Source: Methylolobus aquaticus (GTDB lineage Bacteria > Pseudomonadota > Gammaproteobacteria > Methylococcales > Methylococcaceae). Taken from it: a stretch of DNA of 64,000 bases. Within the stretch, counting starts at the first letter, position 1. Every line of letters begins with the position of its first letter. The stretch spans positions 1 through 64,000 of the forward strand of contig SEYW01000016.1 of assembly GCA_004168015.1 (NCBI GenBank). The letters run 5' to 3'. The translations under genes and the position numbers were made by a program. This document shows positions 8,885 to 18,662 of the stretch, in pieces. The notes beneath the pieces were generated by a model. That model was given only the letters and a program-made list of their open reading frames with translations. It was not told where the DNA came from and searched no databases.

Positions 8885-9532
8885 ATGAAAGCAATCGAAC
8901 GATTACTGCTGGAAAACAAGGCGTGGGCGGAAGAACACCTGTCAGCCGATCCGGAATTCCTGAACAAGCTGGGGATCGAACGGGAATGTGAAATCTTCTG
9001 GATCGGGTGTTCGGACAGCCGGGTACATGCCGATGAGATCACGAACAGCGAACCAGGCAGCATCTTCGTCCACCGGAATATCGCCAACAGCGTGATGACG
9101 ACCGACATCAACCTATTGAGCGCGCTGGAATATGCGGTCGATGAGTTGCGCATCCGCCATGTCATCGTGTGCGGCCATTATGAATGTGGCGGCGTGCGCG
9201 CCGCCTTGAGAAGGACCCGTCCCGGACAATTCCTGCTGAACAAGTGGCTCAAGCAAATCAAGGACGTGTACCGCCTGCACCGGGCCGAGCTGGACGCGCT
9301 TGCGACGGAACACGAACGACAGCGGCGTCTCGTCGAGCTCAACGTGATCGAGCAGATCCATAACCTGGCGCAGACCTCGACCATCCAGCGCGCCTGGACG
9401 ACCCGCAAGGCGCCTGAACTGCATGGCTGGGTTTACGGCCTCGACGATGGCATCATTCGAGAGATCGCCCACATGGATGCCGACACCCCCCTCGATCCGC
9501 TGTACGAGTTCGAACTCGGTCCCCTGGCCTGA
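8885..9532 (+). CDS. Beta-carbonic anhydrase, copy 2
   Basis: A 215-residue paralogue of the preceding gene, with the same ligands C42, D44, R46, H98 and C101. The two proteins align end to end without large gaps and share long identical stretches, such as RLLLENKAW and IKDVYRLHR, so a tandem duplication is the simplest origin. Differences near the active site include SRVHAD instead of SRVPAE, and Glu rather than Asp before the last zinc cysteine. These may alter kinetics or bicarbonate sensitivity. A GGAG ribosome-binding site precedes ATG 8885. The following cyclophilin gene begins 31 bases after its stop, so they may be co-transcribed. Whether both copies are active cannot be decided from sequence. 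Confidence 0.92.
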   Translation: MKAIERLLLENKAWAEEHLSADPEFLNKLGIERECEIFWIGCSDSRVHADEITNSEPGSIFVHRNIANSVMTTDINLLSALEYAVDELRIRHVIVCGHYECGGVRAALRRTRPGQFLLNKWLKQIKDVYRLHRAELDALATEHERQRRLVELNVIEQIHNLAQTSTIQRAWTTRKAPELHGWVYGLDDGIIREIAHMDADTPLDPLYEFELGPLA

Positions 9533-9563
9533 TCCATTGTCCTCATTCACGCACTTTTGCCCT

Positions 9564-10169
9564 ATGTCATACTTGAAACACTCACACTTCCCTTTACTGC
9601 CCCTGCTGGGGCTCCTGATTTCAACTCCGCTGGCCGCCAAGGAAACCCCCAAGATGACCGAACCGACCCAAGTCAAACTCGAAACGAGCCTGGGCACCAT
9701 CACGGTGCAACTGGACAGTGCCAAAGCACCGGCTTCCACCGAGAATTTCATCGCCTACGTAAAGAGCGGGCATTACGACGGCACGATCTTTCATCGCGTC
9801 ATCCCGGGGTTCATGGCGCAGGGCGGCGGCTTTACGGCCGACTTCAAGCAAAAGCCGACCAATGCACCGATCAAGAACGAGGCCGACAACGGTCTGAAGA
9901 ACAAGCGCGGCACAATCGCGATGGCTCGTACCTCGGATCCCCATTCGGCCACCGCCCAGTTCTTCATCAACTATGTCGACAACGGATTCCTGGACTACAA
10001 GAGTTCGACCCCGTCGGGGTGGGGCTATGCCGTATTCGGAGAGGTGACCGACGGGATGGACGTGGTCGATCAGATGGCCAAGGTACCGACCGGACCCGGC
10101 GGACCGATGCCAACCGATGTACCCAAGACAGCCATCGTGATCCAGAAAGCGACGGTCGTCACGCCCTGA
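9564..10169 (+). CDS. ppiA: Exported cyclophilin-type peptidyl-prolyl isomerase
   Basis: A 201-residue protein that catalyses cis-trans isomerisation of prolyl bonds, here probably in the periplasm. Residues 1-24 form a signal peptide with a hydrophobic core ([10 protein letters not shown]) and an AxA-like cleavage region near STPLAAK. The cyclophilin core is clear: [14 protein letters not shown], then SATAQFFIN, and a C-terminal [15 protein letters not shown]. The start at 9564 gives this signal peptide; in-frame extensions further upstream would read through the end of the carbonic anhydrase gene. The strong hairpin at 10214-10235 lies downstream. The symbol follows the periplasmic E. coli homologue; assignment as the orthologue is tentative. 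Confidence 0.85.
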   Translation: MSYLKHSHFPLLPLLGLLISTPLAAKETPKMTEPTQVKLETSLGTITVQLDSAKAPASTENFIAYVKSGHYDGTIFHRVIPGFMAQGGGFTADFKQKPTNAPIKNEADNGLKNKRGTIAMARTSDPHSATAQFFINYVDNGFLDYKSSTPSGWGYAVFGEVTDGMDVVDQMAKVPTGPGGPMPTDVPKTAIVIQKATVVTP

Positions 10170-10213
10170 CCGTCCCTCCCTCTTGCATTCCTTCGCACTA
10201 GGCGTAGGTCCCC

Positions 10214-10235
10214 GAGCCGGGTGGTGACCCGGCTC
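10214..10235 (+). terminator. Strong hairpin after the cyclophilin gene
   Basis: GAGCCGGGT (10214-10222) and its perfect reverse complement (10227-10235) flank a GGTG loop. The nine-base GC-rich stem has no T-run behind it, so it may act with Rho or be a transcript-stabilising hairpin. It separates the carbonic anhydrase/cyclophilin group from dksA. Confidence 0.5.
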
Positions 10236-10372
10236 AAGTCTTCGGCCGGCACGCCGCCCATCGCAGGGTGGCCCCGGCCGTTGCCTTTCACCCGATCCAC
10301 GGTCTTTGCTTGCGTGCGGTCGACGAAACTGCTATTTATACGCAATTTTTCGAGGCGCTTCAGGAGTCGAGC

Positions 10373-10813
10373 ATGTCGAACGGTAACGCAACAGCCCCTC
10401 AGGTGGCTCCTTTCAGCTGTGTTCCGTACCAGCCGTCGGAAGGCGAAGAATATATGAGCGAAGGGCAGGTCGAGCATTTCCGCAAGATCCTGCACCAATG
10501 GAAAGACGAGTTGATGCGTGAAGTCGACCGTACCGTCCATCACATGCAGGACGAGGCGGCCAACTTCCCGGATCCGAACGACCGGGCAACGCAGGAATCG
10601 GAATTCAGCCTCGAACTGCGGACGCGGGATCGCGAGCGCAAGCTGATCAAGAAGATCGAGGAATCGCTGGAGAACCTCGAACGCGGGGAGTATGGCTACT
10701 GCGAAACGTGCGGCGTCGAAATCGGACTGCGGCGCCTCGAAGCGCGTCCGACCGCGACCCAGTGTATCGACTGCAAGACGCTCGACGAACTGCGCGAACG
10801 CCAACTCGGTTGA
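10373..10813 (+). CDS. dksA: RNA polymerase-binding transcription factor DksA
   Basis: DksA binds the secondary channel of RNA polymerase and works with ppGpp to control rRNA, amino-acid biosynthesis and stress promoters. The 146-residue protein has the coiled-coil tip motif (DPNDRATQE, with the DxxDxA acidic pair) and the C-terminal zinc finger CETC ... CIDC, followed by KTLDELRERQLG. ATG 10373 has a GGAG site seven bases upstream; an in-frame extension to 10268 lacks family similarity. Translation of gluQ follows within about 60 bases, a neighbour pair conserved across gammaproteobacteria. Confidence 0.95.
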   Translation: MSNGNATAPQVAPFSCVPYQPSEGEEYMSEGQVEHFRKILHQWKDELMREVDRTVHHMQDEAANFPDPNDRATQESEFSLELRTRDRERKLIKKIEESLENLERGEYGYCETCGVEIGLRRLEARPTATQCIDCKTLDELRERQLG

Positions 10814-10870
10814 TCAACGGCAGCCGTCCGGCTGCCCTGTGCCATCCCGCTGCAAACCGCCACCCGCCCT

Positions 10871-11782
10871 CTGACCATCCGTTATCTGGGACGTTTTGCG
10901 CCCTCGCCTTCCGGACCTCTTCATCTAGGCTCCCTCTATACCGCGCTGGCCAGCTTCCTGCAGGCGAAGAGCCAGGGCGGGAAGTGGATGCTGCGCATCG
11001 ACGACATCGATCCGCAGCGATCCCGGGCGTCGGCGGCGGACGCGATACTGCAAACGCTGGAGGCCTTCGGTCTGCTGTGGGATGGGGAGGTGGCATTCCA
11101 GAGCCGGAACACCGGGCGCTATGCCGAGGCCCTCACGCAGTTGCAGGCAATCTCACTGCTGTTCCCCTGCACCTGCTCCCGCAAATCCCTGGCGGCGGAT
11201 GCTGACTCGGCCGTCTACGCCGGGCATTGCCGAAACAAACTGCCGGATGACGGTACGGATGGCGCGTTTGCGCTGAGAATCAGGGCAGCCGATATGACGG
11301 TCTCGTTCGTCGACCGGCTGCAGGGGCCCTTCGAACAGAATCTGGCAGCCGACGTCGGAGATTTCGTGGTCAGGCGCCGGGATGGCGTCGTCGCCTACCA
11401 TCTGGCGACAGTCCTGGACGATCATGAGGCCGGCATCACCGACGTCATGCGTGGCATCGACCTGCTGTCGTCTACCCCGCGACAGATCTACCTGCAGAGC
11501 TTGCTGGGACTGATCAGACCGACCTACTGTCACGTCCCGATACTCGTCGATTCCCACGGCCGAAAACTGAGCAAGAGCGCGCGCGCGACGGCCGTCGATC
11601 CTCGTCGCCCGGGTCCGACCTTGCACCAGCTGCTGGGCTGGCTGAATCAGGCCCCCCCCACCGAACTGGCCCACCAACCCGCCGAAGTCATCCTCGAATG
11701 GGCCCTGCAGCACTGGAACCCGACCCTGCTCGCCGGCCGGGCGTTCGTCGCGGTGGAGGACCGGGCGCCCGAGGCGCGCTAG
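10871..11782 (+). CDS. gluQ: Glutamyl-Q tRNA(Asp) synthetase (start codon uncertain)
   Basis: GluQ charges the queuosine base at position 34 of tRNA(Asp) with glutamate and is a truncated paralogue of GltX. The nucleotide-binding motif GRFAPSPSGPLHLGSL and the KLSKS loop are both present, with about 300 residues in total, normal for the family. The only downstream ATG (10988) would remove the essential HIGH-like motif. From the in-frame stop at 10811-10813 to 10988 there is no in-frame ATG, GTG or TTG, so I place the start provisionally at CTG 10871. An ATC at 10877 or another CTG (10832, 10850) is equally possible. No good ribosome-binding site is seen. The gene may use a non-canonical start, be translationally coupled to dksA, or carry a sequence error near its 5' end. 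Confidence 0.85.
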   Translation: MTIRYLGRFAPSPSGPLHLGSLYTALASFLQAKSQGGKWMLRIDDIDPQRSRASAADAILQTLEAFGLLWDGEVAFQSRNTGRYAEALTQLQAISLLFPCTCSRKSLAADADSAVYAGHCRNKLPDDGTDGAFALRIRAADMTVSFVDRLQGPFEQNLAADVGDFVVRRRDGVVAYHLATVLDDHEAGITDVMRGIDLLSSTPRQIYLQSLLGLIRPTYCHVPILVDSHGRKLSKSARATAVDPRRPGPTLHQLLGWLNQAPPTELAHQPAEVILEWALQHWNPTLLAGRAFVAVEDRAPEAR

Positions 11783-11980
11783 AAGCCCGGGGCCCGGACG
11801 ATCCTGCGCAGACAACGCGTTAGCCGTTGCTGTCTCCCGGCGGCAACAAGCGCAGCAGGCGCTTCTCCAGATCGCTGGAAGCGCGGCCCCGGCATAGCGC
11901 GTGCGGCAAAACGGTGATTCCCGGTGCGCGCCAGCGCGATCGCCGTGGCTTTGTACTGAACCAAATCGCTCATCCGGAGC

Positions 11981-13354
11981 TTAGTTGCCGGCCACCGTCA
12001 TCGTGTCGATAAGAATCGATCCAGTCCGCGTGTTGCCGCGGGCGTCGACGTCGCTGCCGATCGCCTGAATGCCCTTAAACATCGAGCGCAAATTGCCGGC
12101 GATCGTGATTTCCTCGACGGGATACTGGATCACGCCGTTCTCCACCCAGAACCCGGCCGCACCGCGCGAGTAGTCGCCTGTCACGATGTTTACGCCCTGC
12201 CCCATCATCTCGGTTACGAGCAGCCCGCTCCCCATTGCCTTCAGTAACTCGGGCAGGTCCAACGCCCCTGGCTCGACCGTCAGATTGTGCACGCCCCCGG
12301 CGTTGCCCGTGCTCTTCAGGCCAAGCTTGCGCGCGGAGTACGTGCTGAGCACGTAGGATTGCAACACGCCCTGCGAGACCAGGTCGCGCGGGTAGGTCGC
12401 AACGCCTTCCGAATCGTAGGGCACGCTGCCGAGCGCCCGCGGCAGATGAGGCTGTTCGTGAATCCGCACGAATTCGGGGAAAATCGGCTTGCCGAGACAG
12501 TCCAGCAGGAAACTGGATTTGCGATAAAGGTTGCCGCCGCGTATCGCTGCGATGAAGTGGCCAAGCAGACTGCTCGCGATGTCCGCCGCGAAAACGACAG
12601 GACACTGCCGAGTCGTCAGACTCCGCGCGCCGAGACGACCCAGCGTTCGCTCGGCGGCCTTGCGGCCGACCTCCGCCGCGGCTTCGAGATCCTGCGGGGC
12701 ACGCGCCACGGTCCACCAGTCATCGCGCTGCATCTGGCCATCGCGCTGCCCGATCACCGAGCAACTCAGACTGTGTCGGCTGCTGGCATAGCCGTGCATG
12801 AAGCCCAGCGTATTCCCGAGCATGCGGACGCCCTGAAACGTGTCGAGGCTTGCCCCATCCGAGTTGCTGATTTCGGGATCGAAGCCACGCGCGGCATTCT
12901 CGCATTCCGTGGCGATACGGATGGCGCCATCGGCATCGAGGTTCCAGGGATGAAACACGTCGAGTTCGGGAAACTCCCGCGCCAGTGTGTCCGCATCCGG
13001 GAGACCCCCATAGGGGTCCTCCGCGGCATACTGTGCGATGCGACACGCGGCTGCGACAGTATCCGCGACGGCCTTCGGGCTCAGGTCGGTCGAACTGGCC
13101 GAGCCCTTGCGATGACCGAAGTAGACGGTCACGCCGAAGCCCTGACTGCGGTGATATTCGATCGTCTCCACCTCACCCATACGCACCGCGACCGAGAGCC
13201 CGCGATCCACGCTGACGGCCGCTTCGGCACCGCTCGCGCCACGCTCTGCGGCGCTGTCCAGCGAGCGTCCGATCAGTTCAGCCAGTTCATCGAGCCGCTG
13301 ACTTTCGGTGCCGGGCCCCGCATCGCCCTTCAATTCCTGACGTCCGACGCTCAA
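11981..13354 (-). CDS. pmbA: Metalloprotease-associated protein PmbA/TldE
   Basis: PmbA (TldE) forms a heterodimer with TldD that degrades unfolded or modified peptides and matures microcin-type peptides. The 457-residue length, the N-terminal region with [19 protein letters not shown] and the C-terminal [20 protein letters not shown] region fit the family. As expected for the non-catalytic partner, it lacks the HExxxH motif of TldD. Its ATG overlaps the tldD stop by four bases (ATGA), so the two are translationally coupled and made in similar amounts. It is the last gene of the leftward rlmH-to-pmbA block. Confidence 0.92.
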   Translation of the reverse strand: MSVGRQELKGDAGPGTESQRLDELAELIGRSLDSAAERGASGAEAAVSVDRGLSVAVRMGEVETIEYHRSQGFGVTVYFGHRKGSASSTDLSPKAVADTVAAACRIAQYAAEDPYGGLPDADTLAREFPELDVFHPWNLDADGAIRIATECENAARGFDPEISNSDGASLDTFQGVRMLGNTLGFMHGYASSRHSLSCSVIGQRDGQMQRDDWWTVARAPQDLEAAAEVGRKAAERTLGRLGARSLTTRQCPVVFAADIASSLLGHFIAAIRGGNLYRKSSFLLDCLGKPIFPEFVRIHEQPHLPRALGSVPYDSEGVATYPRDLVSQGVLQSYVLSTYSARKLGLKSTGNAGGVHNLTVEPGALDLPELLKAMGSGLLVTEMMGQGVNIVTGDYSRGAAGFWVENGVIQYPVEEITIAGNLRSMFKGIQAIGSDVDARGNTRTGSILIDTMTVAGN

Positions 13355-14802
13355 ACCGAGGTCCCTCCCACGGTAAGTCCGTCCACCCGCAGCGTGGGCT
13401 GGCCCACCCCGACCGGCACGCTCTGCCCGTCCTTGCCGCAGGTTCCGACACCGCTGTCCAGGGCCAGATCGTTCCCGACGAGGCTGACCCGGGTCAGCAC
13501 GTCGGGACCATTCCCGATCAAAGTGGCGCCCTTGACGGGCCGGCCGATCCGACCGTTTTCGATCAGATAGGCTTCACTGGCGGAGAACACGAACTTCCCC
13601 GAGGTGATGTCCACCTGCCCGCCGCCGAAATTCTTCGCATAGAGGCCATGTTGCACCGACTCGATGATCTCCTCCGGCGGGGTTGCGCCTGGCAGCATGT
13701 AGGTGTTGGTCATACGGGGCATCGGCAGATGAGCATAGGATTCCCGCCGCCCATTGCCGGTGGGGCGCACTCCCATCAGCCGCGCGTTCAGTTTGTCCTG
13801 CATGTAGCCGCGCAGAATACCGTTCTCGATCAGCGTGGTGCACTGCGTCACCGTACCCTCGTCGTCGATGTTCAGGGAGCCGCGACGACCGGGTAGTGTG
13901 CCGTCATCCACCACGGTGCACAGGGGCGACGCCACACGCTCCCCTACCCGACCACTGAAAGCCGAGGTGCCCTTCCGGTTGAAATCCCCTTCCAGACCGT
14001 GCCCTATGGCCTCGTGCAACAGCACGCCGGGCCAGCCCGGACCGAGCACGACGGTCATCGTCCCCGCCGGCGCCTCGCCGGCTTCCAGGTTCACCAGTGC
14101 GAGTCGTACGGCTTCCCGCACGTAGCCGGACGCGCGGTCACCCTCGAGAAAGTACCGATAATCGGCCCGGGCGCCGCCGCCGGAGGATCCCTGCTCGCGG
14201 CGACCGTCCTGCTGCACGATCACACTGACATTCAGACGCACCAGGGGGCGAACGTCACCGTGCATCGCGCCGTCGCGATCCAGCACCAAAACGGCGGAGC
14301 TGCCGCCGGATAGACTGACGATGACCTGCTCGACCCGCGGGTCTAGCCGGCGCGCTTCGGCATCCAGACGCCGCAGCAGGTCAATCTTGTCCTGCTCGCT
14401 CAGGGAAGGTATGGGATCGATGGGCAGATAGAGGCGCGGCGGCGTTTCCCGCGCTTCGACGCGACTGGGACCGCTCGCACCGGCAACCGCAATCGCCCGG
14501 GCGTTGCGCGCGGCCTCGATCAAGGTCGGCAGGGCAATTTCGTCGCTGTAGGCAAAACCGGTCTTCTCGCCGGAGACCGCGCGCAGACCGGCGCCTTGAT
14601 CAATGCTGTGCGAGCCCTCCTTGACCATGCCGTCTTCGAGCGCCCATGACTCGTATCGCGACTGCTGCAAGTAGATGTCGGCATCATCGATGGCCGCACC
14701 CAGCATGGTTGCCATTACGCAATCAAGGTCACTTGCACCGAGCGCAAGCGGGTCGAGGATCAGTCGCCGGGCGACGTCGAGGGATTCGTTGGTCATGCGC
14801 AA
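13351..14802 (-). CDS. tldD: Metalloprotease TldD
   Basis: TldD is the catalytic zinc subunit of the TldD/TldE (PmbA) protease. The 483-residue protein carries [12 protein letters not shown], the HExxxH zinc motif, followed by the conserved [11 protein letters not shown] region. The N-terminus [33 protein letters not shown] aligns with other TldD proteins. The first Met is used as start, with the third codon Met also possible. It lies 53 bases downstream of the nit gene and overlaps pmbA by four bases. No dedicated peptide substrate gene was seen nearby, so a general peptide-clearance role is likely. Confidence 0.94.
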   Translation of the reverse strand: MRMTNESLDVARRLILDPLALGASDLDCVMATMLGAAIDDADIYLQQSRYESWALEDGMVKEGSHSIDQGAGLRAVSGEKTGFAYSDEIALPTLIEAARNARAIAVAGASGPSRVEARETPPRLYLPIDPIPSLSEQDKIDLLRRLDAEARRLDPRVEQVIVSLSGGSSAVLVLDRDGAMHGDVRPLVRLNVSVIVQQDGRREQGSSGGGARADYRYFLEGDRASGYVREAVRLALVNLEAGEAPAGTMTVVLGPGWPGVLLHEAIGHGLEGDFNRKGTSAFSGRVGERVASPLCTVVDDGTLPGRRGSLNIDDEGTVTQCTTLIENGILRGYMQDKLNARLMGVRPTGNGRRESYAHLPMPRMTNTYMLPGATPPEEIIESVQHGLYAKNFGGGQVDITSGKFVFSASEAYLIENGRIGRPVKGATLIGNGPDVLTRVSLVGNDLALDSGVGTCGKDGQSVPVGVGQPTLRVDGLTVGGTSV

Positions 14803-14855
14803 GAGGGGTCAGCTAAGGGAATGGGGAGCAAGAACCGGAGCCCGCGTCAGCGTCA

Positions 14856-15668
14856 TCACAATCGCCGGTGCGTCAGGACGGGGAACGCGGTTCGGACCTT
14901 TTCGAGGCGTTCGCGGTCGATTTCAGCACAGACGACACCCGAACCGGAGGCCAGGGAAGCGAGCGTCTTGCCCCACGGGTCGACGATCATGCTGTGACCG
15001 TAGGTCTCCCGGCCATTGACGTGGAAACCGCCCTGATTCGCGGCGATGGTGTAGCAGAGGTTTTCGACCGACCGCGTGCGAACCAGCAAATCCCAATGCG
15101 CGGCGCCCGTCTGCGCCGTGAAGGCGGCTGGGACGACCAGCAGGTCGAGGCCAGACTCGGCCATTTGGCGAAACTGCTCGGGAAACCTGAGGTCGTAGCA
15201 GATCGCCACACCGATGCGCCCGAACGGCGAATCCAGCACTACCGAATTGTGGCCGGCATCGATTGTCGACGACTCGCGATAACTTTCGTCGGAACCCGGC
15301 AAGTCGACATCGAAGAGGTGGATCTTGTCGTAACGGCCCACGCGCTGGCCGCGATCGTCGTAGACCAGGCAGGAGGCCCACACCTTCCCAGAGCTGGCCT
15401 TGATCGGCATCGTACCGCCAAAAAGCCAAATCTTCAGCCGTTCCGCGGTGCGGGACAGAAAGTCCTGAATCGGCCCCTTGCCATCCTCCTCGGCGACAGC
15501 GAGTTTGTCGGTTTCCGACATTCCCATCAGCGCGAAATTCTCCGGCAGAACGACGATCCGGGATTTCTGCGCGGCAGCCGACTCGATCAGACGTTCCGCC
15601 TCCAGTAGATTCGCGCCGACGTTCGGGCTCGACGCCATCTGCACCGCGCCACATATCACTCGCTGCAT
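14856..15668 (-). CDS. Nitrilase-family amidase (Nit1-like, probable deaminated glutathione amidase)
   Basis: A 270-residue carbon-nitrogen hydrolase. The Glu-Lys-Cys triad is visible: E in VVLPENFALMG, K in RYDKIHLFDVDLPG and C in VAICYDLRFPEQF. These flanking words are characteristic of the Nit1/YbeM branch, which hydrolyses deaminated glutathione, a repair reaction. The gene commonly lies before tldD in gammaproteobacteria, which fits here. A general omega-amidase function (Nit2-like) is the main alternative. Start at 15668 matches the usual N-terminus MxxVICGAVQMASSPNVGAN. Confidence 0.88.
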   Translation of the reverse strand: MQRVICGAVQMASSPNVGANLLEAERLIESAAAQKSRIVVLPENFALMGMSETDKLAVAEEDGKGPIQDFLSRTAERLKIWLFGGTMPIKASSGKVWASCLVYDDRGQRVGRYDKIHLFDVDLPGSDESYRESSTIDAGHNSVVLDSPFGRIGVAICYDLRFPEQFRQMAESGLDLLVVPAAFTAQTGAAHWDLLVRTRSVENLCYTIAANQGGFHVNGRETYGHSMIVDPWGKTLASLASGSGVVCAEIDRERLEKVRTAFPVLTHRRL

Positions 15669-15990
15669 TGATCAATCCTCTCCTTTTCACATGTTCCTCG
15701 ACCCGCCGTAACCCATGTTGTGGCTCGGGCCGAACGATTCCTTTAGCCGATGCGCCGCCACGCCCGACCCGTTTCCACAAGAACTGGACCGGGGCTTAAG
15801 GCTTTCCGGTTAGGTTCTTCCTGCCGAGTGTAACATCCCAAACTCAGGCCCCATCGCATGAACGCGGAAGGGCAACCAAGGCGGTTCACGACAGCGCCCG
15901 CTTTCCTGCTTGGCGGCATGCTTCACGTCGAGTCTCGCTCGGCTCAGGGAACCGCCGAAGCTGACCAAGCTCCTTTTCCCGGCCCTTCGC
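15669..15990. other. Non-coding gap between rng and nit
   Basis: No gene is supported in these 322 bases. In many gammaproteobacteria a very large gene, yhdP, lies between rng and nit or tldD; here only this short gap remains. I see no remnant of it in any frame. The sequence probably holds the promoter for the nit-tldD-pmbA group. Confidence 0.5.
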
Positions 15991-17445
15991 TTAAAGCAGG
16001 ACGACGTCGTACTGTTCCTGCGTATACTGGCTTTCGGCCCGGAACTTGATTTGCACGCGGAGAAACGCCTCAAGTTCCGACAGCATGTCGGCTTCTTCAT
16101 CGAGCAGGCGCCCCACGACTTCGTTCGACGCCAAAACCAGCAGTTCCTGTACGTTGTACTGGCGGACTTCGCGGATGATCTCGCGGAATATCTCCAGGCA
16201 AGTCGTCTCTGCCGTCTTCAGCACTCCACGACCGCTGCACGCGGGGCAGGTTTCACAGAGGGTGTGTTCCAGACTCTCCCGTGTCCGTTTGCGGGTCATT
16301 TCGACCAGACCGAGGGACGACACCTCGCTGATGGTATTCTTCGCGTGGTCCTTTTCAAGGCTCTTCTCGAGCGCCTGCAGCACTTGCTGCTTGTGCTCTT
16401 CGTCCTTCATGTCGATGAAGTCGATGATGATGATCCCGCCGAGATTGCGCACCCGCAATTGCCGCGCGATCGCTTGTGCGGCCTCGAGATTGGTCTTGAA
16501 AATGGTTTCCTCGAGATTCCGACCACCGACGAAGGCGCCCGTGTTGACGTCGACCGTCGTCAGCGCTTCGGTCTGATCGAAGATGAGATAACCGCCCGAC
16601 TTCAGCGCAACCCGCCGTTCCAGCGCCTTCTGGATCTCGCTCTCGACCCCGTACAGGTCGAACAGGGGACGTTCGCCGGCGTAATGCTCGACGAGCGGCG
16701 CCATCTCCGGCGTGAACTCGCGCGCGAACTTCACCATGCGAGCGAAACTCTCGCGCGAGTCGACGCGAATCTTTTCCACCTTGGCGCGGTGCAGATCCCG
16801 GAGCACCCGCATGACCAGCGGCAGGTCCTCGTGCAGCAAGGTCTTGAACTTGGCTGTACGGGCTCGCTGTGCGATCGAGTTCCACAGTTTGATCAGGAAC
16901 AGCATGTCGGCGCGCAGCGCCGCTTCGTCGACGCCTTCGGCCGCCGTGCGGGCGATAAAGGCGCCAGTGCCATGTTCTTTCTGGAAGATTTCGACACAAG
17001 CCCGCAAGCGGGCGCGCTCGCGCTCGCACTCCACGCGCTGGGACACGCCGCAGGTCTTCGCATTGGGCATGTACACCTGGTAGACGGACGGCAGCGAGAT
17101 GTCCGTCGTCAGTCGCGCGCCCTTGGTGCCAAGGGGATCCTTGACCACCTGGACCACCAGTTCCTGCCCCTCCTGGAACACGCGCTCGATGGCATCGTCG
17201 ACAGCGCGTTCTCGTTCGGGCTGGCTCAGATCCGACAGGTGAAGAAATGCAGCGCGTTCGAGGCCGATATCCACGAATACGGCTTGCATGCCGGGCAAGA
17301 CGCGGCAGATCTGCCCCTTGTAAATGTTGCCGACCAGCCCGCGTTTGCGCCGTCGCTCGATCAGAACCTCCTGCAGAACGCCGTTCTCGACGATCGCCAC
17401 GCGGGTTTCAGGCGGCGTCACGTTGATCAGGATCTCGTCGCTCAT
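15991..17445 (-). CDS. rng: Ribonuclease G
   Basis: RNase G processes the 5' end of 16S rRNA and helps mRNA decay. The 484 residues include an S1 RNA-binding domain at about residues 35-125 (GLVGNIYKGQICRVLPGMQAVFVDIG read in two segments), a catalytic domain with the metal-binding aspartates in TTVDVNTGAFVG and IIIDFIDM, and the zinc-link CxxC within CPACSG. The protein ends after about 80 residues beyond that link, as for RNase G, without the long RNase E tail. Its ATG overlaps the maf stop by four bases, so maf-rng are translationally coupled. This order (rlmH, maf, rng) is typical for the class. Confidence 0.95.
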   Translation of the reverse strand: MSDEILINVTPPETRVAIVENGVLQEVLIERRRKRGLVGNIYKGQICRVLPGMQAVFVDIGLERAAFLHLSDLSQPERERAVDDAIERVFQEGQELVVQVVKDPLGTKGARLTTDISLPSVYQVYMPNAKTCGVSQRVECERERARLRACVEIFQKEHGTGAFIARTAAEGVDEAALRADMLFLIKLWNSIAQRARTAKFKTLLHEDLPLVMRVLRDLHRAKVEKIRVDSRESFARMVKFAREFTPEMAPLVEHYAGERPLFDLYGVESEIQKALERRVALKSGGYLIFDQTEALTTVDVNTGAFVGGRNLEETIFKTNLEAAQAIARQLRVRNLGGIIIIDFIDMKDEEHKQQVLQALEKSLEKDHAKNTISEVSSLGLVEMTRKRTRESLEHTLCETCPACSGRGVLKTAETTCLEIFREIIREVRQYNVQELLVLASNEVVGRLLDEEADMLSELEAFLRVQIKFRAESQYTQEQYDVVLL

Positions 17446-18071
17446 GGGCTATAAAGCTCCGCGCCCAACAGGACGCATGATGCGATGCCGACCTCGGCCA
17501 GCAGTGCAGCGGTTTCGAAAAGGGGCAGTCCCATGACTCCCGAGAAACTTCCTTCCAGACGCCGGATGAACAGGCTGCCACGTCCCTGGATCGCATAGGC
17601 CCCGGCCTTGTCGACCGGTTCTCCGCTAGCCCAGTACGCTTCGATCTCACCGTCCGTCAAGTCGCGAAATGCAACGTTGCTTTCGCTGAGTGCAAGCCAA
17701 TGGCGCTGACCATGTCGCAGCGACACCGCGCTCAACACCCGGTGGGATCGGCCCGACAGACGCCTGAGCATGGTCCGCGCATGCTCGAAATCGGCCGGCT
17801 TGCCAAAGACCTCGTCATCGAGCACCACCTCGGTATCCGCTCCCAGCACTGGCAGTCCATCCCCGCAAACATCTTGCCCCGCGCGAGACTTGTCGGCCGC
17901 CACGCGCGCAACATAGTCTTGCGGGGCCTCCTCTAAGCCCCGGCGTTCTTCGACGTTGACTGCGACCGTCCGATAACGCACGCCAATCTGGGCCAGCAGT
18001 TCCCGGCGCCGCGGTGAAGCCGACGCCAGCACGATCATCGGATCGCTATGGTGCAAGGGTTGCTTCGTCAT
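17442..18071 (-). CDS. maf: Maf-type nucleoside triphosphate pyrophosphatase
   Basis: Maf proteins (MafA/YhdE type) hydrolyse dTTP, UTP and modified nucleotides and influence septation. The motifs are intact: SASPRRRELL, DTEVVLDDEVFGKP, and the C-terminal GRGSLFIRRLEGSFSGVMGLP. Starts at ATG 18071 (MTKQPLHH) and ATG 18038 (MIVLASASP) are both possible; the longer extension to 18125 lacks family similarity. The gene overlaps rng by four bases and lies 120 bases after rlmH. Confidence 0.92.
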   Translation of the reverse strand: MTKQPLHHSDPMIVLASASPRRRELLAQIGVRYRTVAVNVEERRGLEEAPQDYVARVAADKSRAGQDVCGDGLPVLGADTEVVLDDEVFGKPADFEHARTMLRRLSGRSHRVLSAVSLRHGQRHWLALSESNVAFRDLTDGEIEAYWASGEPVDKAGAYAIQGRGSLFIRRLEGSFSGVMGLPLFETAALLAEVGIASCVLLGAELYSP

Positions 18072-18191
18072 GATTCGTATAGGCAGGGGCGTTTCTCGTT
18101 CCTGGCGCTCGCGCGCACTCGGCAATCAACCTTTTAGGCTTCAGGCTAGACTGGCGGCGAGCGACCGCCGCGCAGGCCCCACGCGCGAAAA

Positions 18192-18662
18192 CTAGGCGCG
18201 GTGATAGGGATGGTTCTGCAAGAGGCTCCAGGCCCGATACAATTGTTCCGCGACGATGACCCTGACCAGCGGATGGGGAAAAGTCAGCGGCGACAGGCAC
18301 CAGGCCTCGCGCGCCCGCGCCAGGCACGGCGCGGACAAGCCATCAGGACCGCCGCACAGCAGCGACACTCGATCGCCTGCGGCGAGCCATCGCTGGATCG
18401 CGCCAGCCAGTTGCTCCGTGCTCCACATACGACCGCCGAGATCCAGCGCAACGACGTGATCGGCCGGCGCAAGCGCCGCGAGCATCCGTTCGCCTTCCTG
18501 TTCACGCCACTGTGCGGCATGACCCGTCTTGCCGCGCTTGGCCGGGGATAACTCCCGCAGCGTCAGGCGAAACTCCCGCGGCAATCGCTTCGCATAATCG
18601 GCGTAGCCGGCCTGAACCCAGGACGGCATGCGATCACCTACGGAAACCAACTGCACTTCCAT
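18192..18662 (-). CDS. rlmH: 23S rRNA pseudouridine1915 N3-methyltransferase RlmH
   Basis: RlmH methylates the pseudouridine at position 1915 in helix 69 of 23S rRNA. The 156-residue SPOUT protein has LLCGGPDGL in the SAM-binding knot and the near-invariant C-terminus LTFPHPLVRVIVAEQLYRAW followed by NHPYHRA. In most relatives it follows nadD and rsfS; neither is in this window upstream, so the block has been broken at this side, next to the gene-poor stretch starting at 18663. Confidence 0.95.
   Translation of the reverse strand: MEVQLVSVGDRMPSWVQAGYADYAKRLPREFRLTLRELSPAKRGKTGHAAQWREQEGERMLAALAPADHVVALDLGGRMWSTEQLAGAIQRWLAAGDRVSLLCGGPDGLSAPCLARAREAWCLSPLTFPHPLVRVIVAEQLYRAWSLLQNHPYHRA

Noticed and set aside
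11779..11973. Small minus-strand frame just after pmbA, and a second frame encoding SSDLEKRLLRLLPPGDSNG
   Set aside because: Both are under 70 codons, have no family features, and the second lacks a start. They may be a decayed gene, but that cannot be supported.
15910..17454. 514-residue plus-strand frame opposite rng
   Set aside because: It is the complement of the strongly supported RNase G gene.
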